40,377 bases of DNA from assembly GCA_005222975.1 (NCBI GenBank), contig NJBI01000033.1:1-40377 (forward strand), given 5' to 3'. This stretch comes from Promethearchaeota archaeon Loki_b31 (GTDB lineage: Archaea; Asgardarchaeota; Lokiarchaeia; Sigyniarchaeales; SOKP01). Below are positions 32,663 through 40,377 of the stretch, in pieces; within the stretch, counting starts at the first letter, position 1, and every line of letters starts with the position of its first letter. The notes under the pieces were generated by a model. That model searched no databases. It had not been told where the DNA came from and was given only the letters and a program-made list of their open reading frames with translations. The position numbers were made by a program, and so were the translations under genes.

Positions 32663-34450
32663 TTGGAAGAAAAGGATTTGAAAAACGAAATATCTGAGCA
32701 GAAACGGGTTATCTTAGATAAATTGGTAAACTCAGGAATTAATATTACTCCTACAATGTTAGACTGGATAGTAAATCTTGAGAATCCCATGAAAAACTTA
32801 AATAATATTATAAAAGAAACTAGTTTTATCCCAACTTTTAAAAATCATTTAACAGAAACCGTTTTAAAAGGAATTTCAAACGAAGAAATACAAAGGGCGT
32901 TAAAGCGAGTAATTTCCAGATCTAATTCGCTCTCTATGGATGTGAAATCCATAGACACAAAAGATGTTTTCAAATCATCAAGCAAACCAGATACTAAATT
33001 GTTTAACGACGAAGTTACATCAATATCCTCTGAAACCCTAATCAAAACTTCGAAATCTGAAGATCGAACTCAGTCTTCTCCAACTTATACTCAATTAGAA
33101 AAAATACCCGCAAAGAAGAAAATTAAAGCAAAAACTCACGAATCTACCAAATCAACTTTTATTTTTAAACCAATAGCAAAGGATTATGATTTTATTTTCG
33201 AAATTTTAAAAGATCCAACTGGTAAAATGCACACAAATGGAAAGTACGATGAATTTTACGAATTAACGCTCGATAAATTTAACCAACTTCGAAAACTCAT
33301 TAGAAGAAGACCAGAAGTAAATTCCGCAACTAATATTAACAATATTTTTAGATTGTCGAATAGCACTGAAATCTCTACAATAGGTTTAGTAAATAACATT
33401 CATTTAACAAAAAAAGGAAATTATTTATTAACTTTGGAGGATTTAACAGGTATAATTAGTGTTTTAATTCAAAACAACTCTGATAACTTGGATTATATCA
33501 AAATAATTGAAAGAACTATCAACGATCAGATGTTGTTTGTCAAGGGAACCTTTAATCCTGGTGAAAAAGGTAGAAGGGGGATAATTTTTGCCAATTCCAT
33601 TTCAAAAATCGATATTCCGACTAATTTTCAACCAAACACATCTCCAGATCCTTTATCTATCGCGTTAATTTCGGATATTCATATTGGTAGTAAAGAATTT
33701 GAAGAAGGGTTATTTAAAAAATTTCTAAATTTTTTAAACGGTAAAAGTAATAATAAAAATTTAAGAGATATTGCGGGAAAAATAAAATACCTCGTTATTA
33801 ACGGTGATTTAGTTGATGGCATCGGAGTTTATCCAAACCAACAAAAAGATTTAATTATAACAGATATATATAAACAGTTTAAAAAAGCTTCAGATTTACT
33901 TTCAGAAATTCCAGATTATATTAAAATTTTTTATGTATCTGGAAATCACGAACCCGTAAGAAATGCATTACCTCTACCCTCGGTACCAAAGAAATATTGT
34001 GAAGATTTAATTAATTTGGGAATAAAATGCTTGGGCAACCCCTCTTTAATAAAAACTCATAATGTTAATACTCTTATATATCATGGGGAGAGTATGCATG
34101 ACATGAATATGTTAATCCACGATTTAGATATCAATAAACCTATTGAAACCATGAAAGAATTTCTTATTTGTAGACATCTCGCGCCAACTTTTGGAGAAAA
34201 AACCCAATTGGCCCCTATTGACAAGGATCTACTTTTAATAGATAAGATTCCTGACATTTTTCATACAGGTCATGTACATATTAACGGAACCGGAAAATAT
34301 AGGAATGTGACTTTGGTTAATTCAGGATGCTTTCAATCTCAAACTGATTATATGAAAAGTTTTGGAATAACACCTACTCCAGGAATAGTACCCATTGTTG
34401 AATTAGACACATTAAACTTCTTTCCATTAGATTTTAAAAAAATTGATTAG
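32663..34450 (+). CDS. polB: Archaeal DNA polymerase D, small subunit (DP1, 3'-5' exonuclease)
   Basis: DP1 proofreads for PolD. The 595-residue protein starts with a helical region that contacts DP2 (1-100), then a disordered Ser/Lys-rich linker, an OB domain at about 235-300, and a calcineurin-type phosphoesterase domain at about 325-595. The metal-binding motifs are all present: S-D-I-H, N-G-D-L-V-D, S-G-N-H-E, the Y-H-G-E segment and G-H-V-H. The start is a TTG at 32663. The unknown SWIM-like gene follows after 33 bases on the same strand, so they may be co-transcribed. The replication initiator gene converges on that gene. Confidence 0.95.
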   Translation: MEEKDLKNEISEQKRVILDKLVNSGINITPTMLDWIVNLENPMKNLNNIIKETSFIPTFKNHLTETVLKGISNEEIQRALKRVISRSNSLSMDVKSIDTKDVFKSSSKPDTKLFNDEVTSISSETLIKTSKSEDRTQSSPTYTQLEKIPAKKKIKAKTHESTKSTFIFKPIAKDYDFIFEILKDPTGKMHTNGKYDEFYELTLDKFNQLRKLIRRRPEVNSATNINNIFRLSNSTEISTIGLVNNIHLTKKGNYLLTLEDLTGIISVLIQNNSDNLDYIKIIERTINDQMLFVKGTFNPGEKGRRGIIFANSISKIDIPTNFQPNTSPDPLSIALISDIHIGSKEFEEGLFKKFLNFLNGKSNNKNLRDIAGKIKYLVINGDLVDGIGVYPNQQKDLIITDIYKQFKKASDLLSEIPDYIKIFYVSGNHEPVRNALPLPSVPKKYCEDLINLGIKCLGNPSLIKTHNVNTLIYHGESMHDMNMLIHDLDINKPIETMKEFLICRHLAPTFGEKTQLAPIDKDLLLIDKIPDIFHTGHVHINGTGKYRNVTLVNSGCFQSQTDYMKSFGITPTPGIVPIVELDTLNFFPLDFKKID

Positions 34451-34482
34451 TTGTTAAAAAAAAATGAAATAGGTAGTTTTAA

Positions 34483-35166
34483 GTGAACTTTGCAATCCCA
34501 AGAAATAACAATTCTGAGATGGTTTTATATATTTGGAAAATTATTGAGCTCCCCTCTATATCTCTAAGTGACTTAATATACGAATTATCGTTTGAATTAT
34601 TCCTTTTTTCACCTAACGACGCAAACCAATTCATACAAAAGGTTGTTGACAACAATTTTTTAATAGAAAACCCTAACAATATTTTTAAATTATCACATAA
34701 TTTAGAACTAAAATTAAAGAATTGGCACATAAAAAGAAAAGCTCAAATTTTAAAAAAAATCGATTCTTCCAAAAAGGAAACACAAGAAATAGATAACTTT
34801 GATAAAAATAATTTAAATAAGTTTAATACTTTATTAAAAGCGTTTTTAGATAAAGGAACTATAAACAGAGCAGTCACCGTATCAGATAGCGCATTTAATA
34901 TAATTAAATTCGATCCTAAGAGTAAGATCATTAAAGCTGAAGTTAAAGGCTCTAATGATGCTCCATATAATATTAAAATATCCATAAATGATAAATTCAT
35001 TAAGCATAATTGCCATGATTTCCAAACTAATAGAGCTAAAAACAAAAAATTCTGTAAACATTTAGCAAAGTTATTTTTACTTTTAAAGAAAAAAAATGAA
35101 AAATCGGCTTCATTTTTTCTTGAAAGTATTACTAATGAAATTAATAATTGGGATTTTTTAAGTTAA
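34483..35166 (+). CDS. Unknown protein with winged-helix-like N-terminus and SWIM-like zinc finger
   Basis: The 227-residue protein starts at a GTG (34483). Residues 10-75 suggest a winged helix (L-P-S-I-S-L-S-D-L-I, then A-N-Q-F-I-Q-K and L-I-E-N). That part is faintly like the archaeal DUF2240 type, but this match is uncertain. The C-terminal quarter has H-N-C-H-D-F followed 12 residues later by C-K-H-L, an HxC...CxH variant of the SWIM zinc finger C-x-C-x(n)-C-x-H. SWIM domains bind DNA or proteins and often occur with recombination or replication factors. It sits 33 bases after DP1 and its stop overlaps the stop of the convergent Orc1/Cdc6 gene by four bases. A role in replication is plausible but unproven. 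Confidence 0.6.
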   Translation: MNFAIPRNNNSEMVLYIWKIIELPSISLSDLIYELSFELFLFSPNDANQFIQKVVDNNFLIENPNNIFKLSHNLELKLKNWHIKRKAQILKKIDSSKKETQEIDNFDKNNLNKFNTLLKAFLDKGTINRAVTVSDSAFNIIKFDPKSKIIKAEVKGSNDAPYNIKISINDKFIKHNCHDFQTNRAKNKKFCKHLAKLFLLLKKKNEKSASFFLESITNEINNWDFLS

Positions 35167-36485
35167 ATTAACTTTTTAAAAACAATATTCTTTACTTTGA
35201 CTTTATCAGTTTGAAGTAAAATAGGTATGTAATTTAACAATTTAGAATCCTGTATTTTCTTAATTTGAGATAGAACTCGTTCTACTAACTCACTTTCTAT
35301 ATCGAGATTTATTATTTTAGTACGCCCATAATGTCCCATAGACCTCGTGTTGGCAGTAATTAAACCTGCTAATGCTAACTCATTAATATAATCACTTATT
35401 CTTCTATGAGTTAATTGTTTCACGCCCAGAATTTTATTTGTAAGTTCTGAATGAACTTCGTAAATATCTCCCGAAGTTATTATATGTTCTCGGGTATATT
35501 TAGATAATAAATAAATAGCTGTTAACGTTAATTGAGCTTGAAGTGGCATTGATAGCATATATTCAACGATGTGATCCTTATCAATATCTTTTTGGGCATT
35601 TTCTACATGTTTTTCTAAAATTTTTTTATTTTGATTTCTTTCTGCAATCTCTCCTGCTTTTCTTAGTAATTGTAGTGCTTTTCTTGCATCCCCATGCTCC
35701 CTTGCAGCGAGCCCTGCACACAACTTTATTACCCCTTCTTCGATAATACCTTCATGAAATGCAATCTTTGCTCTTTGTTTTAGAATATCTGCCAATTCGT
35801 TTGCATTATAAGGGTGAAAAACAATCGGTTCTTCTTGATCTAAATTCGATGTAACTCTTGAATCTAAATATTCCATAAACTTTAGTTTATTAGAGATTCC
35901 AATAACACTTGTTCTACATAAATCTAAGCTCTCATTAAGTCTAGTTAAAGTATAAAGAATTTCATTTCCTCCTTTTTTCTCTATTAAGATATCGATTTCA
36001 TCTAAAACAAAAAAACATACGCTATTTTTAACTTTTTGATCCAATAAACCAAGCAATTTTTTGAGAATAACATCTTTTGGCAAACCCGTCGCTGGGATTT
36101 TTTCTCTTCCAACAATTGTGTTATAGATATGAGCTAGAATTCTATAAGGCGTTGAAACTACAGTACAATTGATATATATCCACCATGGAGGATTGTTGGT
36201 GCAATGTTGAGCTAATTTTTGTGAAACATAACGAACAGTGGCAGTTTTACCCGTTCCAGTCATCCCATAACATAAGAAATTGGGTGGAACATCCCCTTTT
36301 AAAGCACACGCAGTTATACCCGCAATCTTTTCAATCTCAGAGTTTCGATGTGGTAATTCATCAGGAATGAATGAAGGTTCGAGAGCTTCGCGTTTCCTAA
36401 AAAGATTTGGACCTTTTAAGTAGTTTCGATAAAATTTATCAATATTAAAAGAATATATGTTATTATCGTTTTGATTCGTCAACAT
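35163..36485 (-). CDS. orc1/cdc6: Orc1/Cdc6-type replication initiator
   Basis: Orc1/Cdc6 binds origin repeats and loads the MCM helicase. The 440-residue protein has the AAA+ core with Walker A G-M-T-G-T-G-K-T (74-81), Walker B V-L-D-E-I-D near residue 163, the sensor-1 G-I-S-N-K segment, and sensor-2 G-D-A-R-K-A-L near 270, followed by a C-terminal winged helix (about 330-430) for DNA binding. The start is an ATG at 36485. Upstream lies a 300-base AT-rich gap with inverted repeats, which is where archaeal origins usually sit. The gene belongs to a cluster with both PolD subunits. Confidence 0.95.
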   Translation of the reverse strand: MLTNQNDNNIYSFNIDKFYRNYLKGPNLFRKREALEPSFIPDELPHRNSEIEKIAGITACALKGDVPPNFLCYGMTGTGKTATVRYVSQKLAQHCTNNPPWWIYINCTVVSTPYRILAHIYNTIVGREKIPATGLPKDVILKKLLGLLDQKVKNSVCFFVLDEIDILIEKKGGNEILYTLTRLNESLDLCRTSVIGISNKLKFMEYLDSRVTSNLDQEEPIVFHPYNANELADILKQRAKIAFHEGIIEEGVIKLCAGLAAREHGDARKALQLLRKAGEIAERNQNKKILEKHVENAQKDIDKDHIVEYMLSMPLQAQLTLTAIYLLSKYTREHIITSGDIYEVHSELTNKILGVKQLTHRRISDYINELALAGLITANTRSMGHYGRTKIINLDIESELVERVLSQIKKIQDSKLLNYIPILLQTDKVKVKNIVFKKLI

Positions 36486-36786
36486 TTAATCACACCATGT
36501 ATATAGGTTCCACTCGAAATATCGCATAATAAAATATTTCGATTCCACACTATTTAAACTTAATTATTAATCGAAAAATTATAGATAAAATGTTAAAGCT
36601 TTAATACATTTTTCTCGTTTTATTCGATTTGCAACAATCTAAGCAATAATTTATAATATTATTGTCGGAGCTTTAAAAGATAATTATTTAAGGAGCAATA
36701 TTATTAAGGGTTTAGTATATTCGATTATATTTACCAAAATTTAATTTTAATTAAAAATTATTCAATCTAATTTTTTATTTATAGGA
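36486..36786. other. Candidate replication origin region beside orc1/cdc6
   Basis: A 301-base AT-rich gap with no gene. It holds a 9-bp inverted repeat, TCGAAATAT (36514-36522) and ATATTTCGA (36534-36542), flanked on both sides by TTCCAC words (36508-36513 and 36543-36548) that recall the TTCCA core of archaeal origin recognition boxes. Further TTCGAT/ATCGAA words occur near 36570, 36623 and 36719, and a long AT stretch that could unwind lies near 36660-36780. The promoter of the CDP-archaeol synthase gene must also be here. Origin function is an inference. Confidence 0.45.
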
Positions 36787-37566
36787 ATGATAATGCCGAC
36801 ACATAGTGATAAGAGAGATAACAAGAGAAGAAATATAAAATTTGCAATAATTTTAACTGTAATTTTTATGAGCTTACTCTTTTTAAACTTTTTAATTATT
36901 TCCGTATTATTTACATGGTCAGATTGGGTAGCGACCCTTATTTTTAGCATGCTTTTTATCGTTCCCGCGTATTTTTCGAATGCTGGAATGGTCATCGTTG
37001 GCGGCGGAAAACCTTTAGATCGTGGAAAAAATTGGCGTGATGGACGAAGAATCCTAGGAGATCATAAAACCGTTTCTGGACTTATTAAAGGACCGTTATT
37101 CATTGGTATTCCATTAAGTTGCGCATTATTTTTGCTATTTATAGTACTATGGCCCGCTATACAACAGATCCCAATAACGGGAGCAACATTGGGGATTTAT
37201 AAATTGTACTCTGACATTTTCTATTATCAGTATTATTTTATAGGTGGACCTTTTCCAATAGGAATATTGATGCTGGGCTTTAGAATAATTTTTTGCTCGT
37301 ACGGTGCTGCATTTGGAGACTTAGCAGGATCATTTCTCAAGAGAAGATTTAATATAAAAAGTGGCGCACCTTTTTGGGTTGTAGATCAATTAGATTTTGC
37401 TGTAGGGGCTATTATTTTTGCCTCAATACCTGCTTTATTTTTTCCGGGTTTTTATATTATCCCGGACATCAATATTATTATATTACTTCTTATATTAACT
37501 CCTTCTGTTAGCCTAATTGCTAATACAATTGCTTATCTAACAAAATTAAAAGATGTTCCATGGTAA
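36787..37566 (+). CDS. carS: CDP-archaeol synthase
   Basis: CarS activates unsaturated archaetidic acid with CTP to form CDP-archaeol, the branch point of archaeal ether phospholipid synthesis. The 259-residue membrane protein has about five to six hydrophobic helices and the diagnostic motifs: G-G-G-K-P-L-D-R-G-K near residues 72-83, R-R-I-L-G-D-H-K-T-V-S-G near 88-99, a G-D-L-A-G-S-F-L-K-R-R segment near 178 and D-Q-L-D-F near 200. It is specific for archaeal membrane lipids, so it confirms the archaeal origin. The start ATG at 36787 is followed by a second ATG two codons later. The gene ends six bases before the stop of the convergent KH-like gene. Confidence 0.93.
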   Translation: MIMPTHSDKRDNKRRNIKFAIILTVIFMSLLFLNFLIISVLFTWSDWVATLIFSMLFIVPAYFSNAGMVIVGGGKPLDRGKNWRDGRRILGDHKTVSGLIKGPLFIGIPLSCALFLLFIVLWPAIQQIPITGATLGIYKLYSDIFYYQYYFIGGPFPIGILMLGFRIIFCSYGAAFGDLAGSFLKRRFNIKSGAPFWVVDQLDFAVGAIIFASIPALFFPGFYIIPDINIIILLLILTPSVSLIANTIAYLTKLKDVPW

Positions 37567-37572
37567 TTCCAT

Positions 37573-38088
37573 TTACAACTTAACTACTTCACATCTTATT
37601 CTTACCGGAAATCTTTGATATTCCGCAAACTTAATCTGAGTATCGAAGATTTCGTTCACAGCTTTAATATAATCGCCATTACAACCTACTGCAATCCCTC
37701 GCTCTTCGTAAGAGAGAAAACCAACAATAATTATAATTTGTCCAGTATGAGTATTTCTATCTAGTCTTATGTTATGAATATAAGGATCTGGGAAAAAACC
37801 AAAAACTAAATTAACTAAAACTCTTTCTTCCCGAACAAGCACAATTCTTCTGTGCTGAAATTTCTTTCGAAGATATGGCAATTTCATTTTCGCTTCAAAA
37901 TAATTTTCGTTATCAAGGAAGAAAAATATAATATCTTTAACGATAATAATGTTTTGAGGAAAAATTTTGGTTATATCATGGAAGAAGTGAAAGAGTAAAA
38001 GTTCTTTGTTAGAAAATATTTTTTTCATATCCAATTTTTGATAAAGAAGTAAGTTATCAATAAACATACTTTGAATTGTATTCGACAT
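37573..38088 (-). CDS. KH-like (NusA-type) domain protein
   Basis: The 171-residue protein has a helical N-terminal half and a C-terminal half that suggests a KH fold: a strand at about residue 122-133 (T-G-Q-I-I-I-I-V-G-F-L), then E-E-R-G-I-A-V-G-C-N-G-D-Y-I-K, where the G-x-x-G type loop is V-G-C-N-G, and a following helix A-V-N-E-I-F. The end resembles archaeal NusA-like proteins, which bind RNA during transcription or ribosome maturation. The G-K-x-G core of canonical KH domains is replaced by G-C-N-G. The family cannot be fixed from this sequence, and the start at 38088 is the first ATG. Confidence 0.6.
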   Translation of the reverse strand: MSNTIQSMFIDNLLLYQKLDMKKIFSNKELLLFHFFHDITKIFPQNIIIVKDIIFFFLDNENYFEAKMKLPYLRKKFQHRRIVLVREERVLVNLVFGFFPDPYIHNIRLDRNTHTGQIIIIVGFLSYEERGIAVGCNGDYIKAVNEIFDTQIKFAEYQRFPVRIRCEVVKL

Positions 38089-38208
38089 ATACTTAAAATT
38101 TCAGACCTATTATTTTAAACTCCTAGGAAAATTCAATCAAACAGCAAAAGGTTTAATTTTAAACGAGACTATTTATTGTAAATCTATACTGAAAATAATA
38201 CGATTCGT

Positions 38209-38646
38209 ATGAAAAAAGCCGGATTTGAGTTTAGAGATCATACTGCAGATGTTCAGGTAAGAAGTTGGGGACCATCATTAGAAGAAGCCTTTTCGCAAAC
38301 CGCTTATAGTTTAATGGCGACTATAACGCCAGACTTAAAAAAAATATCTCCTAAAATCGAAAAAAAAATAACAATTAAGGCTGAGGATAAAGAAGCCCTT
38401 TTATTTGATTTTCTCTCTGAATTTTTGTATATTTTTGATGTGGATGAGCTTGTTTTTAGTCAAATCTATGTAAATAAAATTGAAAAATTCAACGATAATT
38501 ACAAGTTGCAGGCTATTCTAAAAGGTGAAAAATTCGATTTGGGTAAGCACGAAATAGGAATTGAAGTTAAGGCTATAACTTATTCCTTCATGAATATAGA
38601 AGAAAAACACGCAAGCACCATAATTGATATAGTATATGATATTTAA
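38209..38646 (+). CDS. Archease (RtcB activation cofactor)
   Basis: Archease speeds guanylation and turnover of the RNA ligase RtcB. The 145-residue protein matches the family in length and in F-R-D-H-T-A-D-V-Q-V near residues 8-17, E-E-A-F-S-Q-T-A near 26, L-L-F-D-F-L-S-E-F near 65, and the K-A-I-T-Y-S-F-M segment near 124. The Asp in H-T-A-D and a C-terminal Asp in I-V-Y-D-I fit the metal-binding residues. The gene converges on rtcB with 45 bases between stops, so the partners are neighbours but not an operon. A promoter-like AT stretch precedes the ATG at 38209, with no ribosome site, suggesting a leaderless transcript. Confidence 0.93.
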   Translation: MKKAGFEFRDHTADVQVRSWGPSLEEAFSQTAYSLMATITPDLKKISPKIEKKITIKAEDKEALLFDFLSEFLYIFDVDELVFSQIYVNKIEKFNDNYKLQAILKGEKFDLGKHEIGIEVKAITYSFMNIEEKHASTIIDIVYDI

Positions 38647-38691
38647 CTTCAAAATAATTTTTTCATATAGGAAAATAAATAAAATAAAAAT

Positions 38692-40272
38692 TTAACCTTT
38701 TACAACCCCTATTGGAACTAACCTTACAATTTTTTCTATGATTCCAAGATCGTGACTTACTTGTACTACTTGATCTATATCTTTGTATGCCCCTGGAGCT
38801 TCCTCAGCAATTATTTTAGGTGAAGCAGCTTTTACAATTATCCCTCTATTTTTTAAATCTTCTTTAACTTTAGAACCCCAATATAATTTTTTAGCTTTAG
38901 ATCTTGACATTACTCTACCAGATCCATGAGCGGTGGATCCAAAAGAAAGATCCATCGCTTTTGGCCTTCCAGCGCATAAGTAGGAAGATGATCCCATAGT
39001 ACCTGGAATCAAAGCGGGTTGACCAATGTTTTTATAATCTTGCGGTAGATCTCGGTGTCCTGGTGGAAAAGCTCTGGTTGCTCCTTTCCTATGAACATTT
39101 AATTTCATTTTTTTACCATTAACTTCGTGTTCCTCTATTTTTAAAATATTATGACATACACCATAGATTAATTTAAAGTCTAGCTCGTCTAAACTCTTTC
39201 TAAAATAATCTTGAAAAGATTGTCTTAACCAATGGGTAATTAATTGACGGTTGTTGAACCCAAAATTTGCAGCACACGCCATGCTACTTAAATAATTTTG
39301 TGCTTCGGGAGTATCAGCTGGTACACAAGCTAATTCGCGATCAGGAACTTTGATATCGTATTTTTTCATTGCCTGTTCGACATTTCGTAAAGAATCGGTG
39401 CATACTTGATGACCAAGAGCTCGCGACCCTGTATGAACCATAACTGTTATTTGATCCTTATCAAAAATTCCTAATTTTTTTGCGATGGAATCGTTGTAGA
39501 TTTTATCAACCTTCTGGATTTCTATAAAATGATTGCCACTTCCTAAAGAACCAAGTTGCTTTAACCCCCTCTGCTTAGCTTTCTGGGAAACCACTTTTGA
39601 ATTAGCATCCTTTAAAAAACCGTTTTCTTCACAGTGCACTATATCCTCTTCGATCGCATAACCATTATCTAAAGCCCAATTCACACCATTATCTAATACA
39701 TTATCTAAATCTGAATAACTTATATTTAATTTACCTTTACTTCCTAAACCTGATGGTATATTCTTAAAAATAACGTTTAATAAACTGGGAATTGAGCTAT
39801 TGATGTCTTTAAGGTGAAGGTTTGTCCGAAGGAGGCGAACCCCACAGTTTATATCGTATCCTACACCCCCTGGCGAAATCATACCCGATTCGGCGTCAGT
39901 TCCAGCAACGCCCCCTATACAAAATCCATACCCTTGATGAGCATCGGAGAGTGCAATTGCATGCTTCTGTATTCCTGGAAGACAAGCAACGTTGCTAATC
40001 TGATCAAGCGTTCTGTCGTTCTTGATCTTTTCCAATATGTACTCATTCGCATAAATATGTACCGGCACTTTCATTTGAAACTTCGCGATTTTGCCTTCTA
40101 CACGCGCCATTAAAGTTTTTGGCGGTATTTCGTAAATGTTCTCATCAATCTTAATCACATTCATACTAACTAAATAAGTGAAATTATTTTCATAAATTTT
40201 ATGTTTACGACTTTTAAAAACAAGATATAATTTAAAAAATCTTATCGAAGATTTTTTTTTATGAGGTCGCAA
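38692..40272 (-). CDS. rtcB: tRNA-splicing ligase RtcB
   Basis: RtcB joins 2',3'-cyclic phosphate and 5'-OH RNA ends with GTP and Mn(II), completing tRNA splicing. Family motifs are D-A-H-Q-G-Y-G, S-P-G-G-V-G-Y-D-I-N-C-G, G-S-G-N-H-F-I-E, H-T-G-S-R-A-L-G-H, A-A-N-F-G-F-N-N-R, H-R-K-G-A-T-R-A and T-A-H-G-S-G-R-V, whose His accepts the GMP. There is no intein. The TTG at 40272 is chosen because a GGAGGTGA site lies seven bases before it. This adds 36 basic residues before the conserved core, which starts at the ATG at 40164 (490 residues, the usual length). The gene probably follows the one ending at 40303 in an operon. The archease gene converges on it. Confidence 0.95.
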   Translation of the reverse strand: MRPHKKKSSIRFFKLYLVFKSRKHKIYENNFTYLVSMNVIKIDENIYEIPPKTLMARVEGKIAKFQMKVPVHIYANEYILEKIKNDRTLDQISNVACLPGIQKHAIALSDAHQGYGFCIGGVAGTDAESGMISPGGVGYDINCGVRLLRTNLHLKDINSSIPSLLNVIFKNIPSGLGSKGKLNISYSDLDNVLDNGVNWALDNGYAIEEDIVHCEENGFLKDANSKVVSQKAKQRGLKQLGSLGSGNHFIEIQKVDKIYNDSIAKKLGIFDKDQITVMVHTGSRALGHQVCTDSLRNVEQAMKKYDIKVPDRELACVPADTPEAQNYLSSMACAANFGFNNRQLITHWLRQSFQDYFRKSLDELDFKLIYGVCHNILKIEEHEVNGKKMKLNVHRKGATRAFPPGHRDLPQDYKNIGQPALIPGTMGSSSYLCAGRPKAMDLSFGSTAHGSGRVMSRSKAKKLYWGSKVKEDLKNRGIIVKAASPKIIAEEAPGAYKDIDQVVQVSHDLGIIEKIVRLVPIGVVKG

Positions 40273-40279
40273 AATAATC

Positions 40280-40287
40280 TCACCTCC
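40280..40287 (-). promoter_or_regulatory. Strong Shine-Dalgarno site GGAGGTGA before rtcB
   Basis: An eight-base perfect match to the expected anti-Shine-Dalgarno partner, seven bases before the TTG at 40272 and shortly after the stop of the preceding gene. It is the strongest such site I noticed in the window and decides the start. Confidence 0.65.
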
Positions 40288-40302
40288 GACTAAATTGCCG
40301 CC

Positions 40303-40377
40303 TCACTTTTTTTTCTTATTCTGTTGATAGTATTTAAACACATCCACATCAAACCGTTCATAACGCTTACTTCTCGC
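40303..40377 (-). CDS. 3' tip of an unknown gene (cut by window edge)
   Basis: The minus strand holds 24 open codons ending in TGA at 40303-40305, with a Lys-rich end (Y-Y-Q-Q-N-K-K-K-K) and R-Y-E-R-F-D-V-D-V-F before it. It is 30 bases upstream of rtcB and the ribosome site for rtcB lies between, which supports a real upstream gene in the same operon. The product cannot be identified from so short a piece. Confidence 0.45.
   Translation of the reverse strand, partial: ARSKRYERFDVDVFKYYQQNKKKK

Noticed and set aside
1..40377. CRISPR array or defence system
   Set aside because: No regularly spaced repeats and no cas-like or restriction genes were seen. The only close repeats are the GTPase-tail duplication and the insertion-sequence ends.

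Overview
The window looks like a piece of an Asgard archaeal chromosome, probably Lokiarchaeia-like. It is AT-rich. It encodes archaeal information-processing machinery: single-chain RpoB, RpoH, TFE, MBF1, both PolD subunits, Orc1/Cdc6, PAN, NAC, Cbf5, CDP-archaeol synthase, and RtcB with archease. It also encodes three eukaryote-like small GTPases: one Arf-like, one Rab-like with a long disordered tail and zinc ribbon, and one fused to an N-terminal roadblock-like domain. The taxonomic call is an inference from this gene content; no search was run.

Layout. 1-308: 5' part of an HdrC-like iron-sulfur protein (minus strand). 580-2210: two tandem paralogous 7-TM proteins. 2243-4370: an insertion sequence with an IS1634/IS4-type DDE transposase and perfect 14-bp terminal inverted repeats. 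4462-8517: Arf-like GTPase, PanB and Rab-like GTPase. 8544-13344 (minus): double zinc-ribbon protein, MfnA-type decarboxylase, MazG-like hydrolase and anaerobic ribonucleotide reductase NrdD. 13769-20245: cupin, a minus-strand run PAN / PUA protein / NAC / membrane protein, MBF1, TFE with an unknown neighbour, and two small membrane proteins. 20335-25792 (minus): RpoB, RpoH, a methyltransferase and Cbf5. 25936-28728: three tRNA genes (Lys, Thr, Leu) interleaved with ThiL and the roadblock-GTPase. 28968-36786: a replication cluster (PolD large subunit, divergent PolD small subunit, a SWIM-like protein, Orc1/Cdc6) ending in a candidate origin. 36787-40377: CDP-archaeol synthase, a KH-like protein, archease, RtcB and the 3' tip of another gene.

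How the genes work together. Two of the three tRNA genes have introns that fold into textbook bulge-helix-bulge motifs. The Lys intron is in the T loop (59/60) and the Thr intron is at the canonical 37/38 position. The same window encodes RtcB and archease, the ligase pair that joins archaeal tRNA exons, and Cbf5, which pseudouridylates RNA. PanB and the MfnA-type enzyme can supply both branches of pantothenate/CoA synthesis (ketopantoate and beta-alanine). PAN, NAC and the PUA protein form a protein quality-control block. The PolD, Orc1 and inverted-repeat region is a plausible replication origin locus.

TTG start codons are frequent, seven among the main genes. Strong Shine-Dalgarno sites are rare, and mostly matter for RpoH and RtcB.
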